From: Nissolia schottii | Lineage: Eukaryota > Streptophyta > Magnoliopsida > Fabales > Fabaceae | Direction of reading: 5' to 3' | Assembly (NCBI GenBank): GCA_003254905.1 | Contig: QANU01084768.1 | Span: 37,137-101,136, forward strand | Length of the DNA: 64,000 bases | Part shown: in pieces, positions 11,754-24,063 of the stretch | How positions within the stretch are numbered: position 1 is the first letter of the stretch | Layout: every line of letters starts with the position of its first letter | Made by a program: the position numbers and the translations under genes | Notes under the pieces: model-generated | The model's database searches: none | What the model was told of the DNA's origin: nothing | What the model saw: only the letters and a program-made list of their open reading frames with translations

Positions 11754-13370
11754 TGTAGCACCTCAATTCTCCTATAGAGGTAAAATTGTAATTTTACACC
11801 GTTAAATGTAGATTACCAATTAATCATAGTTAATTTAACTAGCCAAGGAGTTTTGAGCCATATAAAATGTCCACGTTTCAAAGTCAATAGTAGAAAGTCA
11901 AGGTCAACCCTGAAATGTTAACTGTTGACTAATGAAGGGTTCAAACATAAAGTTTTTAGTTAGAGAGTCAAATAAGGAAAAATATTATGCGGGGGTGTCT
12001 TAGTTAAGTAATTTGATGAAGTTTCACAATAATATTGTCATACTTTTAATTCTAGATCCCCATACTTGACCTAAACTAGGTCCTTATCCAAATTTTGGTC
12101 CCTTTCCCCACTCTAGTGTGTGTATGATGGGCATCAGTGTAAAATTATATTAAATTTGCTCTAATTAGCAAAATATCTACATGAGAGTGAGATATTTCAT
12201 TTTAGAGATAAAAAGATAATCATTACTGTGTATCTTGTTCTATTCCTTTTTTGGTCTCCTCTCCCTCACCCAAAATTCAAATAATTCTCTCTCTCTATAA
12301 CTCTCTCTTCATCAGGTGCACCCCTCTCCTACTCTCTCTCTATCTCTCTATATATATAATCATTTCACACTTAATACAACTCATAATATCACTTCATCTT
12401 CTCTATTCTCTCTTGTCTCTCATAAAAGAGGAAAAGAAAGCTCTTTTTCTCCATTAAAACCACCACAAAATCGCCACCTTCACCACCACTCTAGGTTATC
12501 AAGATTTCATCTTTACTACTAAGTCCCTTCACAAAAAAAAAATTCCCTACTCATAAGCTTTCATTTGCATCAATAAGATTTTCAATTGGTGAGTTTTCTT
12601 ACCTTTTTGTGATTTCTATGTTTGTGTTTTCATGAGCTGACCATAATTTATTGTTGTCTCTATGTTTCTCTTCATGAAAATGAGATTTTCTCGCCTTCCC
12701 TATGTGTGTGTATGTCACGACCTTGTGAGGTTCCCAATGCCTCACATGGTTGGTTTTTTGTTTCAATGGTATATTTGAGTTGCTTATTCTAAGACTCTTT
12801 TGTCCCTGTAGTTTTTCTTCAAAAATTGATTCTCTGAAAAGTTAGCTTTTTTTAGTCATAACGGTGATTTTGTGGAGTTTTAGTGTTATAGTGTGATTCT
12901 TGGTTGAATGATAATGAATTCTTGTTCCTTACATCATTCTAAACATTTCTTGTGTAATACTGTTTTGTCAAAAAATGAGTTATTGCATTAGTTAGGATTT
13001 GATTATGATAATTTGGTTTTTATGCCTTTGTAAGGCTAGGCGTTGCAACTGTGTTTTTTGATGATTGATGATGCCTTTGTAAGGCTAGGTTTTGCATCTT
13101 TGTGTTTTAATGATTGATTCTTGTTCCTTGCATTGTTCTAAGCCTTTCTTGTGTAGTAGTGTTTTGTCAAAAAAACTGAATTCTTGCATGGGTTAGGGTT
13201 TAATGATGGTGATGATGATTTGATTTTGATGCCTTTGTAAGGCTAGGGTCTACAACTTTGTGTTTTGATGATTGATTCTTGCTCCCTGCATTAGTTTAAG
13301 AAATTTTTTTTTGTGTGTGTAATAGTGTTTTTGCTAAAATTGAGCTTTTCAATAAGCTAGGAAGGGAGGG
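11754..13370 (+). mobile_element. Long-LTR gypsy: 5' part of an LTR, truncated before the NF-YB promoter
   Basis: Begins TGTAGCACCTCAATTCTCC and includes a gtcaaggtcaaccctg stretch. A CT-rich tract with TCTATATATATAATC follows near 12345-12360 (promoter-like), then a proline-type 'ccaccacaaaatcgccacc' stretch also present in the LTR at 40-42.6 kb. The 3' landmark 'gtccatatttttgca' and the GTGTTACA end are missing, so the LTR is cut off about 150-400 bp upstream of the NF-YB transcribed region. Family membership is inferred from organisation more than base identity. Confidence 0.5.
12909..13345 (+). repeat. Tandem repeats inside the LTR fragment
   Basis: Units built from 'ttcttgttccttgcat', 'gttttgtcaaaaaa' and 'atgcctttgtaaggctagg' recur. 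The last phrase occurs near 13021, 13069 and 13229, and the first near 12920, 13117 and 13276. Unit length is about 160-200 bp with one partial 49-bp unit. No coding function seen. Confidence 0.75.
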
Positions 13371-13576
13371 AGAAGCGCCGTGAAAGCAGAAACAACATAG
13401 TACGCACACATACACAGCCGCGTGTGGACGCAAGTGGTGATAGATAAAGAACATCTTAATCAAGAAAACAAAACGGACGGTGGTGATAAAACCCGCGCTC
13501 TCATCTCCATCGTCCTCCTCACTCCTCTCTTCTCCAGCGTCCGATCCAACCCATCAAATCTAAACTAATCACATCA

Positions 13577-13701
13577 GGTAAAACACTCCCTCTTGTTTTC
13601 TTTACACGTTTTATTTTTCTCAATTTCCCTCCAAACCTTTTCTCTCTCTCTCTCTCTCTCTCTTCTCTCTAGGGTTTCTTGTTTTTTACTCTCTGTTCCA
13701 G
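13577..13701 (+). promoter_or_regulatory. Probable 5' UTR intron of the NF-YB gene, with CT microsatellite
   Basis: ACATCAG|GTAAAACAC at 13577 and CTGTTCCAG|AATTTG at 13701 are good donor and acceptor sites around a T/C-rich 125-nt stretch that includes (CT)n at about 13640-13672. The upstream leader (about 13490-13576) is C/T-rich, as plant 5' UTRs often are. Inferred from splice signals only. Confidence 0.55.
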
Positions 13702-13710
13702 AATTTGACG

Positions 13711-13890
13711 ATGTTTTCCTGGTTCTCCGATTCACGCCTCCGATTAGGGTTCCGGCGACAATGTCCGATGCTCCGGCGAGTCCTGGAGGCGTCGGTGGAA
13801 GCCATGACAGCGGCGGCGAGCACAGCCCTCGCTCCAATTTTCGGGAGCAGGACCGGCTCCTTCCGATCGCCAACATTAGCCGAATCATGA
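13711..13890 (+). other. Upstream ORF overlapping the NF-YB start codon
   Basis: An ATG with A at -3 lies 50 nt before the NF-YB ATG in a different frame. It reads 59 codons to a stop at 13888-13890, 130 nt inside the NF-YB coding region. If the mature 5' UTR includes 13702-13760, scanning ribosomes meet this ATG first, which would lower NF-YB translation. The encoded peptide resembles nothing I know. Confidence 0.5.
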
Positions 13891-16800
13891 AGAAGGTGCT
13901 CCCGGCGAACGGGAAAATCGCCAAGGACGCGAAGGAGACCGTGCAGGAGTGTGTCTCCGAGTTCATCAGCTTCATCACCAGCGAGTACGCTTCCTCTTGT
14001 TCTTCCTTTTGTTGGTTGTGGTTTCCGGGTAATGAATCGGGTTAAAGGCGTGTTTGGTTTTTGAGTATTTTGAGAGAAATAATCACTTTGTGTTTTTGTT
14101 TCTTCAAACAGTGTTTTTGACTTTTTTCTAAGAAAAAACTTTAATGTTTGCAATAGGGCGAGCGATAAGTGCCAGAGAGAAAAGAGGAAGACGATTAACG
14201 GCGACGATTTGCTGTGGGCAATGGCCACTCTGAATTTCGAGGATTACATCGATCCTCTGAAGATTTACCTCGCCAGATACAGAGAGGTAAGTTTTGACTC
14301 TCGTTATAATTAATTAGGGTAAATCCTTAATTCGTAAATGCAAAGTCCTTATGAAGTACAAATGTTCCTCATATTTCTTTCCAAAAAAAAATTGCTCACA
14401 TTAGTACTTAAAAGGAGTAGTATGACATGTATCCGTAATTATTAGTAAATATGTTAGGAATTTGTATCTAACCCTGTTTCTTTAGGGATAAACTCGAGTA
14501 TTTATCCTTATTTTATTTTCTAAATTAGTTCAGCTAGTTGCCTGTTTTTCTATATGCTGACGAGGTTGAAAAATCTTTGGTCTTTTCTGGTCCCCAGCAA
14601 CAAGACTATAGTCTGAACTGTTATGATGTTACTGAACATGCTCTTTTGTTTTCCTGCAATAAAACTCGCTTTTTACTGATGCTAAATTTTTTGTTTTTGT
14701 TTTCTTTTTTTCAATTCATATGGATTTGTCATGGGCCAATTGTGGATGTTGCAATGCAGATTGAGGTAATTTTGTATATGTTTAGCTGTTCATCTTTGTG
14801 ATTGGTCGTATTTGATTGCACATTTTCTAATGCATTTCTGGATATAATAGTTGTGCCTTGTCAAATTGTGGTATGCCAGGGTGACACTAAGGGTTCGGCC
14901 AAGGGTGGAGACACTTCTGCTAGGAAAGATGTTCACCCGAGTCTTAATGCTCAGGTGGAGTATATATACATGCATGCTTGCTTAATGGGTGGTTAAGATT
15001 GCTGGAAATGTGTTTAGATTTTTTAATATACAATGGCATCTGATGTTGGCTTATTACAGCTTGCTCATCAAGGTTCTTTCTCACAAGGTGTTAACTACAC
15101 AAATTATCAGGTAATTACTCTCTCTAGTGCTTGATATATCTCTTTCCTCTTCTGCTTATGTGGCATTGTAGTATGAAGATGCTAAGGTTTCTGTTTACTG
15201 ACTTGAAAGCAATGTAGTATGAAATTATGATGCATAATTCACAGGAAGTGATAGTTGTAATCTGTTGTCCCCCTGATAGCTTGTATTTGAAGAGTACTAG
15301 TTAAAACTGTTCCTCTTTGCGCTCTAGTACCATTTTGATTTGATATTTTAAGAGATACTGCTTGAAAGTGGCCCCTTTTAGAATTAATGCTTTAAAGTTA
15401 TTATGAGTTAGCTGCATTTGGTTGGTAGCACACTTCTAAACCTCCATTGAAGTCCTTGATGTTTTGTTACTTGTGTGAACAACGGGTTGGTTTTAGGTTC
15501 AATGCGTTTATCTATCTCCATCCACTCTGCCAGTTTCACACTTTCTAATCAATATGTGGCCTTTCTTGGAATGGTAGTTCTTTTTGTATTTAGTTGGGGA
15601 CATAAATTAAGGGCACTGGGAACTAGTTTGCTGTTATTTATTGGTGATTTTTACTCCTTAATGAAGTTTACAACTAAAGACAAAAGAATACATTAAAGGC
15701 TGTGGCCCCTGCACTCTTTGAATTTTCTCTTGCTGAATGTTTTGTGAATCCTATAGTGGTAGGTTCTGGTAGGTCCTGGAATATGGATATGAATGTTGTA
15801 TTAATTTCCCTAGTGATGCAAATGTACCCCTAGCACTAATATTTCACCTAAGGTAAAAGTATATGTAAGAAGAAACAGGAATGGAGCTACTGGTATGTGG
15901 GGTGTGTGGTAAAGGTATGACTGAGGAGTTCTGTAATTACATTGCCAGTTAGGCTAGACTAGATAGGAGGGAGAAATATTCTAAGTCCAGTTAGGCTAGA
16001 CTAGATAGGAGGGAGAAATATTCTAAGTATGTGGGAAGGTAGTTAGAGCTATATAGGCAAAGGGGAGGGATATTGAGGGGGGTTTGTGTACCTCAGAATT
16101 GGAAGGACTTTAAATTGGAGGCTTCTCGGATGTGCCCCCGTTGTTTACTGTTTCATTGTTTTTGCTGTATTTTCTTGTTTATTGCTATCCTTGTTTGCTG
16201 GTACCATACAGTTTTTTCTTCACAATTTCAGACCCCAACGATAAAAATTTTGGGGTGCCTTGATTGTGTGTGAATTGTTATATTGACATCGGTGGTCAAC
16301 ATATGGTTTTGGACTGCAGCATTGATAAATGTTACTTCAAGCCTTATGTTTGACTGTTAAAAGCGTTGGTTTTTATCCTTGGAGCTTTTTCCTTACTTTT
16401 GTGTTGTTACTGAAGCTTGATCTTCGGATTTTTCTTTGATAGTTTCACTTGGTTTTCTTTAACAATACATGTAAATCTAAATTCTTTTGTAAGGTTGGCT
16501 GAAACAATTTTGTGGCTTACCTTGGTTATAAGAGAGAATGTTATATTTCCACCAAATGCATTGCAAAATTATCCCGTAATATTCATGAGTCATTACGTTT
16601 CTGGTGGTGTTTCCTGGGATGAGATGGACTAGGTTAAGCTATAAGATTACCAGATCTCCTCAAGAAGTCAGATGTTCCTGACTAGCTGCTTTGGCTTGAG
16701 ATAATTGGAGGGAAATAGCTCGGCATGTTTTTCTCAATTACAAATTGTTCTATCCTTTCCTGTTCCATCATTCTGTTTACATCATTCTTTCCTAACGTAT

Positions 16801-17160
16801 GCATTGTGTCATGGCCTTTTAACGCTTAATTGTTCTTTAATGTCGAAGCTAAATCTTGTAGTTCTTAACACAAATCTGAAAGTGAGTTTTACCCAATTAT
16901 TGGAGGGTTAATGATGGTATTATTTCAAAAGTAACTTCTATTTGGAATTGGTTTTCCTTGAATCCGGTTATTAGCTTGTTTATTACTTAAATTTTCTTCA
17001 GCATGCATTTTTTGGGGTTCAATGAGCATGCTTTTTTAATTTATAATATGGGTTGTTTTCATCTGATTAGATGATGAACTTATGGTATTGATCCTCACGT
17101 TCGTTAAATTTTCTGACTCAGGCTCAACATGTGATGCTTCCTATGCAAGGCCCAGAGTAG
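13761..17160 (+). CDS. Nuclear factor Y subunit B (NF-YB8/NF-YB10-like)
   Basis: Histone-fold subunit of the CCAAT-binding NF-Y complex; it pairs with NF-YC, and NF-YA then recruits the dimer to CCAAT promoters in the nucleus. Exons: 13761-13984, 14157-14286, 14760-14765, 14880-14954, 15060-15110 and 17122-17160. All junctions are GT..AG and the sum is 525 nt (174 aa), close to the family's size. The NF-YB domain covers residues 28-118: [20 protein letters not shown], the [19 protein letters not shown] core across intron 1, and [19 protein letters not shown]. The glycine-rich N-terminus and the tail ([11 protein letters not shown], then ending MLPMQGPE) match the NF-YB8/10 subgroup. Exon 3 is a 6-nt micro-exon (ATTGAG, Ile-Glu). 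Intron 5 is about 2 kb. Regulation may include a 5' UTR intron and an overlapping upstream ORF. No damage is visible. Confidence 0.95.
15945..16028 (+). repeat. Perfect 42-bp tandem duplication in NF-YB intron 5
   Basis: A 42-bp unit starting CCAGTTAGGCTAGACTAG and ending AATATTCTAAGT is present twice without a mismatch (15945-15986, 15987-16028). The surrounding 15850-16270 looks retroelement-derived ('agctatataggcaaagg' and T-rich stretches) but has no clear boundaries. Confidence 0.9.
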
Positions 17161-17719
17161 ATATTGACCCTCCACTGTTTGTCATGTGTGATTTCATATC
17201 GGTGGAGCTTTACTGAGTGCGCTCGGCACATCGAAAGCATTTTATGTTATGTGAACATTGACATTAGGAAATGTTGGTTCCTGTGACAAGATATTATTCA
17301 TTAACCTACTCACACTGCTATGAATAACACTCAACATTTTTTTTCCTCATTTGTCCCATGAAGTGTTAGGAATGAGTAAATTATTTGTAGATTAATTTGT
17401 TAAGTCTCCCAAATATGGCCCTTTTTAAGAAAATGCTTGAGTGCAAAATCAAATTAGTGCTACTTACATTCAACAGTGAAAAATCAAATTTGTAACCAGT
17501 ACAAGTTTTATATGCAAAACAAAACCTGCATATTAAGACATCCAATATCTTGTTTCACTGCCACTTTGGTTATCATTTTTGTGGGGAGAGAAGTAAGATG
17601 AAAATTATGAGACTTGACCCCACACGAACAATGCCTGCATGCATTATAAAAACAAAGTAAGGAGGGAAGGAAAGTAAAATCAGAGTAAAAAGGGAAATTT
17701 GTTTGTTTACAAGAAAGAT
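17161..17719. other. Convergent intergenic region between NF-YB and the receptor kinase
   Basis: About 560 bp separate the NF-YB stop codon (+) from the receptor-kinase stop codon (-), so both 3' UTRs and polyadenylation regions must lie here. AT-rich; no gene seen. Confidence 0.7.
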
Positions 17720-20700
17720 CTATCTTGCAGTAGGCTGTGCCATGGCTTCATCAATTGACAGGAAGTTCTCAGTTGCAACCAGATCCATAGAACCCATGTG
17801 GATAGAGTTTCTCGACATCTCGTCCGAATTGCCTTTGGAATCTCTCTCGATCGTGATTGCATCTTGGATCTCCTTGAGAACTTCTGAAATTGATGGCCGC
17901 ATGTGTCCATGTGGTTGAACACACATCAAAGCTTTCTCTGCTATTTTCCACATTGATTGTAGGTCATAGTTTTTTCTTAGCGCGGGATCAATAATGCCTT
18001 GTATATCTCCACTCTCAATGTGTAATTTAGCCTGAAAACATTCAATAAATGCAACCTAAATTTAGGATACATAAATATAATTCAACATCATATGGAAGTT
18101 ATTCGCATCTGTGTCGTTCAGTAAAAGAATAGACGCACCAAATGAATTATGTCTTCTCTTACTGCCTATATAAATTTATTCCGCACATTGTAAAATTAAA
18201 ATATTGTACAAACTATTTCAAAGAAAATACAAAAGCATCTTAGAGTTATAAGCTTCCGTTAAGATCCAAAGTCCAAAATTCAATGTCTGCAGAGAAATCA
18301 AAACTCACCCACTGAACTATGTTTCGGCAATTAGCACCAAAGCTGTCATTTGATATTGCTTCTTGACCAGATATGAGTTCAAGAAGAATTACACCAAAAC
18401 TATAAATATCACTCTTATCAGTCAGCTGCTGAGAAATATAGTACCTGTTATGGGGAAGATATAATGTTGAGCACAGACAATTGTTTAAGGAAACACACAA
18501 AATCACGAAAAATGGATTAAGGCCTTACTCAGGATCCAGATATCCTACTGTCCCCCGAACTATGCTAGAAACATGGGAGACTCCATCAACAGCAAGTTTG
18601 GAAAGACCAAAATCCGAAACCTTTGCTCTCATGTGCTTGTCAAGAAGAATATTGCTACTTTTTAAGTCTCTGTGTATGACAGCAGGAACACATCCTGTGT
18701 GAAGATATTCAATCCCTGAACAAGCATGAGAAAAATACAATCAATACATTGTGGTCTATATATAATATACTTCAATCAGAGAACATTTTAAATGATGAAA
18801 TTAGGGCCGTGAACCTTTGGCAGCATCTTCTGCAATCTCAAGGCGCATAATCCAATTCATGCACCGTCCATGTGTTAATGGGCCTACAAGAAGGTTAGGC
18901 ATAATTGAGCACATAAATTTCTGCATGTTGATTTAAATCATGAAGGCTTACCATAAAGATGTTCTTTGAGCGTCCCATTATGCATGTACTCATAAATAAG
19001 TATACTATTCCCTCCTTCACGGCAATACCCAAGAAGCTGTACCAAGTTTCTGTGATGGATTCTTGAAAGAAGAGTCACCTGCATCAAACAAAAATATACC
19101 TACAATGTGAATAAATGCTCAATGCCAAATTGCCAACAGAATTTATTGAGAATGTCAGAAACTAGATTTATCTCTTTTAAGCTTCATTTAGAACCCAAAT
19201 GAGGAGGGAAAGAAATGTTAGAATACTGAAAGAGGTTTATAAAAAGGTTACCTCATTGGAGAACTCTCGTTTTCCTTGATATGAATTACTGGTTAGAACT
19301 TTAACTGCTATCTCTTTCCCGTCTTGTAGTTTTCCATAGTAAACATCTCCAAAGCCTCCCGAACCAATTTTTTTCTCGAAGTTATTTGTAGAATTTTCAA
19401 TTTCAGAATAACTGAAGCAGTGAGCAGCATCTGCAGGTCCTTCGCCCTTGGAAGAACCCAGACTTTGAGAAGGGAGAGGAACAAGATGATCTATAAAGAA
19501 TGTAACCAAACAAATCATGTTCTACCGTCTCAAATCTCAGAAAGGGATAATATGTAATTTTGATTCATAATCTTACCTTTCTCATGATATCTTCTCTTTC
19601 CTTTACCCATAGACCAGCAAGACACGATAGTCGCCAGAAGTAGAACTGTAGCTCCAACAGCTGAACCTATGATCACAAACGTGTGTGTCTTCTTTCTGCT
19701 TCTTTTATGAAGATTAATGTTTCCAGAGTACCTGTTGAAGATCAACAGCACTATGCAGATTAGTTCATAGATTCATCAGCAATGCTAAGGAGAACGATGC
19801 ATCGTGGTTGGTCCAATGACATGGAAGAAAGCACAACTAATATAAAGGAAATACAAAATTCCAACAAGAAAAATTACGTGTAGGAATGTTTGCTTTTTCC
19901 TTGTTGTAAAGCAACCATTTTATTTCAGTGTAACAAATATTAAGACACTGCATCAATACATGCAAAGTTCAAAATCACAAAGACAATAATAATTGAAAAT
20001 TGAACAACACAGTACATTCTAACAAAACTTGATTTGCAATGGCAAAAACTCTCACTGCCTGCCTTGCCTGACTATGTATTCAATATATAGATAAAATTAC
20101 AAAGTTCATTGGCAGAAATCTAGGTTAATTTCTAGGAATCCTTAGGTTATTTCTGTCTAGGCTTATTTATAGGGATTGCTAGGCTGATTTTAATCTATGT
20201 AAGGAAATATAATATATGCAATAACAACTATACATAATATAGAAATTATATACAGTAATACGTTGTCCATCATATCTTGTGTACATATTCATCAATATCT
20301 CCTTAAATGCAACATGCCAATAATTTTCTCTACTTCTGCATGCGCAATGCTGCATTTTTTAAAGTTTAACAAGTGAAAACAATACTCACTTCAAGACCAA
20401 ATCTTTATTCAGAAGATCTGAAGGTACTGTTCCAGATAACATGTTATTTTGCACATACCTGCAACCATTATAAGCATTAACTATAATGTATCAAAATCAA
20501 ATGAATATGAAGCAAAGCAATTTGAATAGTGTTAAACATTGACTGAATGATACTCATTGTTGTGAGACAAATATATATGCTATTGTTAAGTTCATAATTG
20601 GATGTATCAGAAGTATAACAATTTCCAATTTGATCAAAATACTGTTATGTAAATTCCAGATATCTTACAGTTCCCTTAGATTTGGAAGGTTCACCAAAGA

Positions 20701-23700
20701 GGCTGGGAGCGGACCTGTTAAATGATTGTTCTCAAGATGACTGAAAGAGGAAAAGGTGGTTGTTAGCTGAAAACTAACTAAGCATGATTAAGGGAAGAAC
20801 TTAACAATAATTACACGATCTTTAAGTCCATGCATCCAGTAAAATCTGGTATTGAGCCAGTCAACATATTTCCATCAAGCCATCTGCATCCATGAATAAA
20901 ATCATTCCGCAAGCAACAACATTAATTTGATGGGCCAACCATGAGGCATCAGTAGCTTCATTGCAGCAAAATTAAAAGCAATATAAAACTTACAGTTCTA
21001 CAAGACCAGTCAATTTGGTGATTTCCGAAGGAATATCGTCTGTCAAGTTCTTACTAGACAATAAACTGCATCACCAGGAACACAAACTAACTGTTATCAG
21101 ATCACATGAACTTTTGTTTCAATACACTAATTGAACATTCTTTATAAGTAACTAGCTGGCTGTTCTTTTATTATCTTCTTTTCTTTGGGGGGAGTAGGGA
21201 GTGGTGGTGGCTGAGCTATGATCTGGTGATGAAAATGAATCCACATATAGACAAAATCAAAACCTCAAAAAAGATAAACCTTTACATTGAAACTATCCTT
21301 GGCTGTGGATCTGGACTACAGTGAACCCATGACCATGGAGCAGGTAAACAAGGGTCACCCCCTTCTTGTGCCCAGTCTGCTGAATAGTGTGAAAGTACAC
21401 TAGATATAGCTTCACCTGCAAACCATCTCCAAGTACTAAATAAACTATGGCTATTCAAAAAAGATTTAATGGAATTGAAATTGACATGGTTATTAAACCG
21501 GTACTCTACAGTTACAAGATAGCCAAACAATATATCACGTGGTACAAGTATAACTAACCATCAGGAGAGCCATCACTTTTCTCCAAATACTTATTTATCT
21601 CCATGGCATTTAGAAGAGGGCCCCTGGAAGAATCAGATGTCTTGCCAAATCTAAAAGAAAGCACAAAGGGTAGGGATAAATTGGAATATCCTGGTTCATA
21701 AAGGCGATACTTTCCTTGAGCATTTTCTTCGATATTTACCACAGCCTTGCTGATATCAGGATGACCTGGAAGTACTAGCCTGAATTTTCTGGATTCAGTT
21801 GGAGCCAAATCTTCAATCTCAGAAAAATAGGTGAATGCCCAACCAATACCAGGAAAACCATCCAAGTTTAACCGGTAAGTTAGAGATCCATTTGTACCCA
21901 CTACGGCTGTCTGCATTACTTTCATTGGTGGAATTTCATCTCTATTAACATCAATTGATACATTGGTGGAAATTTTCTGAGTTCCAGCAGCAACATCAAC
22001 AAGATAATTTGCTTTCTTGATAGAATCTGACTGCCATATTCTATCAAATGGATCATCAGGGTACCTGATATGGCAGTAACATACACTTCATAAGTGAAAA
22101 GAAACTGCGTCAAAACCACTGGAGGTGCTAACATTAACTACACAGTACACACATTCATCCCCAGAAATATTATATCTGGGATGTAGTTCTCTGTTGTGAG
22201 GAAAGTTACAAAAATTTGATATTTGCGACTTAAAATGAACATAAAAGATGACCATGAGCATGTGTTAGTCTGTGTGCACACAAACCAAAAGTATCATAAA
22301 TGCTAAAAGAAATGGATCCCCTGCATCAGGATTTCAATACAGTGACTTCATAATACTACACGTGTTTTGTTATGTGATAGAGAAGAGAGTATTTAGAGGA
22401 TTAATTTGTAAAAGAGTAGATAGTGTTGGCACAATACCTGACAGGAGCATCGCTCTCAGCACCAAAATTTATCCTTGCAGAGACACTGAGGTAAAATCGC
22501 TCCTCATATTCAGTATAATAAACCGAACCATTGAATTGCCGTAGTTCAAGCGTAGAAATAAATGGCTGCCCAGTTGTTGCGTTTGATAAACATACACTAA
22601 CTGCAGGATTTGTAGCCAAAAATATAAGCTCTATCACTTCAATAGTGTTAGCATCAGATATAACAATAGTAGACCAATGAGTAGCCCCGACAGAAATGTC
22701 AAATTTTGGATAAACATTGTTATCATCAAAGTTCCCATACAAGAATGTCGCCCTCAGTAGGTATCTTGTCCTACTGACAACATCAAGTGTGTAGCAGTAT
22801 TTCCTGGAATCAGCAGGAAAGTGTCGTAGTGTTGTGTATTGCTTCCGCATTTCATTGGCAACTGATATATTGCTTATTTCTCCATAAGTCAGTTTATCAT
22901 CAGGAGTCCATTCAAGGCCAATTTCATCAGTGAAATTTTCATTTCCTCCGCAGTCCAAACTTATGAAACCTGCTTAACATGACATATTTTGTCACAACGA
23001 TACATGAAAAGAACTAGATGCATATACAGTTCTAAACTCTAATAGGAAAACATTACTAATGGAGTTCAATCATGTTAAGATTATGCAGATAATGCAGAAG
23101 ATTAATTGTTAGGAAGAAGTCAAAGAGTTGAGACAAATGGAAATGCTTGTTAAACGGTAATAATTTAAAAGAATTTTGGAAAAAGAAATAAGCATAGTAA
23201 TAATGTAAAGATTCATTAAACCATCATAAAACATGTAAAGATTCATTTAGTTCCTATTAGGATCTACAAGCCCATGCGGGTTCCAAGAACCAAATAATCT
23301 TCATAAAAGAAGGATTGTTTATCATAACTAATGCTTAACCACAGTTTCAATTTGGCATTAAAATCGGCATTCAATCACTGTTAATTAAGTTACATATATC
23401 TTGCTAGCTACAAATGTAAAACCTCTAAAAACAATATTATTGAATGTTCCAGCACACTCCCTTGCACAGAAAACAATTAAACATTGACTTGATATTGGAA
23501 TTCTAAGCACCTAATTCATGTAGCTAGAGCCATCCAAGTAAAACTGAAAACACACGAATCAACAACATCAAAGCTGAATTTCAGTGTTCTATTATTTTGT
23601 TTATGCATGGATTACGCCACAAGATTTCCATGGTAAAGTGGAAAAAGATTTAAGAACTGAGAGAGAAAATAATTTCCCAAGTAATTTCCAAGAAGGAAAA

Positions 23701-23989
23701 AAAAAAAGAACTCTTTAGGGAACAATTTGGACCCAAAAAAAAAAANNNNNNNNNNNNNNNNNNNNNNNNNNNNNNNNNNNNNNNNNNNNNNNNNNNNNNN
23801 NNNNNNNNNNNNNNNNNNNNNNNNNNNNNNNNNNNNNNNNNNNNNNNNNNNNNNNNNNNNNNNNNNNNNAGAAGAAGGAGAAGAAGAAGAAGGGTAGTTA
23901 CTTGGCATCGGGGCTGAGGAGAGAGGCAAGAGGAGTAGCAGAATGAGTGTGAGAGAGTAGCACAGGAAGAAGGGAAGCCTACCCTCCAT
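17720..23989 (-). CDS. Malectin-like/LRR receptor Ser/Thr kinase (At1g67720-like)
   Basis: Plasma-membrane receptor kinase. Exons in transcript order: 23989-23902, 22969-22438, 22064-21559, 21415-21286, 21065-20994, 20883-20815, 20740-20669, 20458-20390, 19731-19577, 19490-19252, 19078-18952, 18883-18815, 18715-18529, 18444-18309, 18031-17720. All junctions are GT..AG; the sum is 2763 nt = 920 aa (Arabidopsis At1g67720 is about 929). Domains: signal peptide (1-27), malectin-like domain opening FISLDCGG (about 30-375), GGDPC..WSWVHC cap, LRRs on exons 5-8 (about 419-512), transmembrane helix in exon 9, kinase with GSGGFG (607-612), Lys628, HRD (724-726), DFG (744-746) and GYLDPE. It is an RD kinase with all key residues, ending AQPTAR. 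The ligand is unknown. A 124-N gap lies in intron 1. A decayed inverted copy lies at 57234-59043. Confidence 0.95.
23746..23869. other. Assembly gap (124 N) in receptor-kinase intron 1
   Basis: The run of N is flanked by poly-A on one side and a GAA/CTT microsatellite on the other (poly-T and CTT in gene orientation). The inverted copy has about 240 bp at the equivalent place (about 57333-57573), starting with a roughly 25-nt T run, so the true gap is probably longer than 124. Confidence 0.9.
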
Positions 23990-24055
23990 TTTTCTTCTCT
24001 GTTAAGCTTTACTGTTACCGAAAACACCAAACCATGAAGAAAGAAAGAAAGTGAT

Positions 24056-24063
24056 TTATAAAG
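24056..24063 (-). promoter_or_regulatory. Candidate TATA box of the receptor kinase
   Basis: TTTATAAA about 70 bp upstream of the ATG, inside a direct repeat of 'cactttctttctttc'. The same interval is deleted in the inverted copy. The leader would then be short. An acceptor-like GGTAACAG just before the ATG region leaves open an upstream leader exon instead. Confidence 0.35.

Noticed and set aside
13686-14228. 180-codon minus-strand frame opposite NF-YB
   Set aside because: It is antisense to exons 1-2 of a well-supported spliced gene and reads through an intron; composition shadow.
23612-24030. 125-126-codon frames crossing the N gap
   Set aside because: They run through unknown bases and intron 1; only the first 88 nt (exon 1) are coding.
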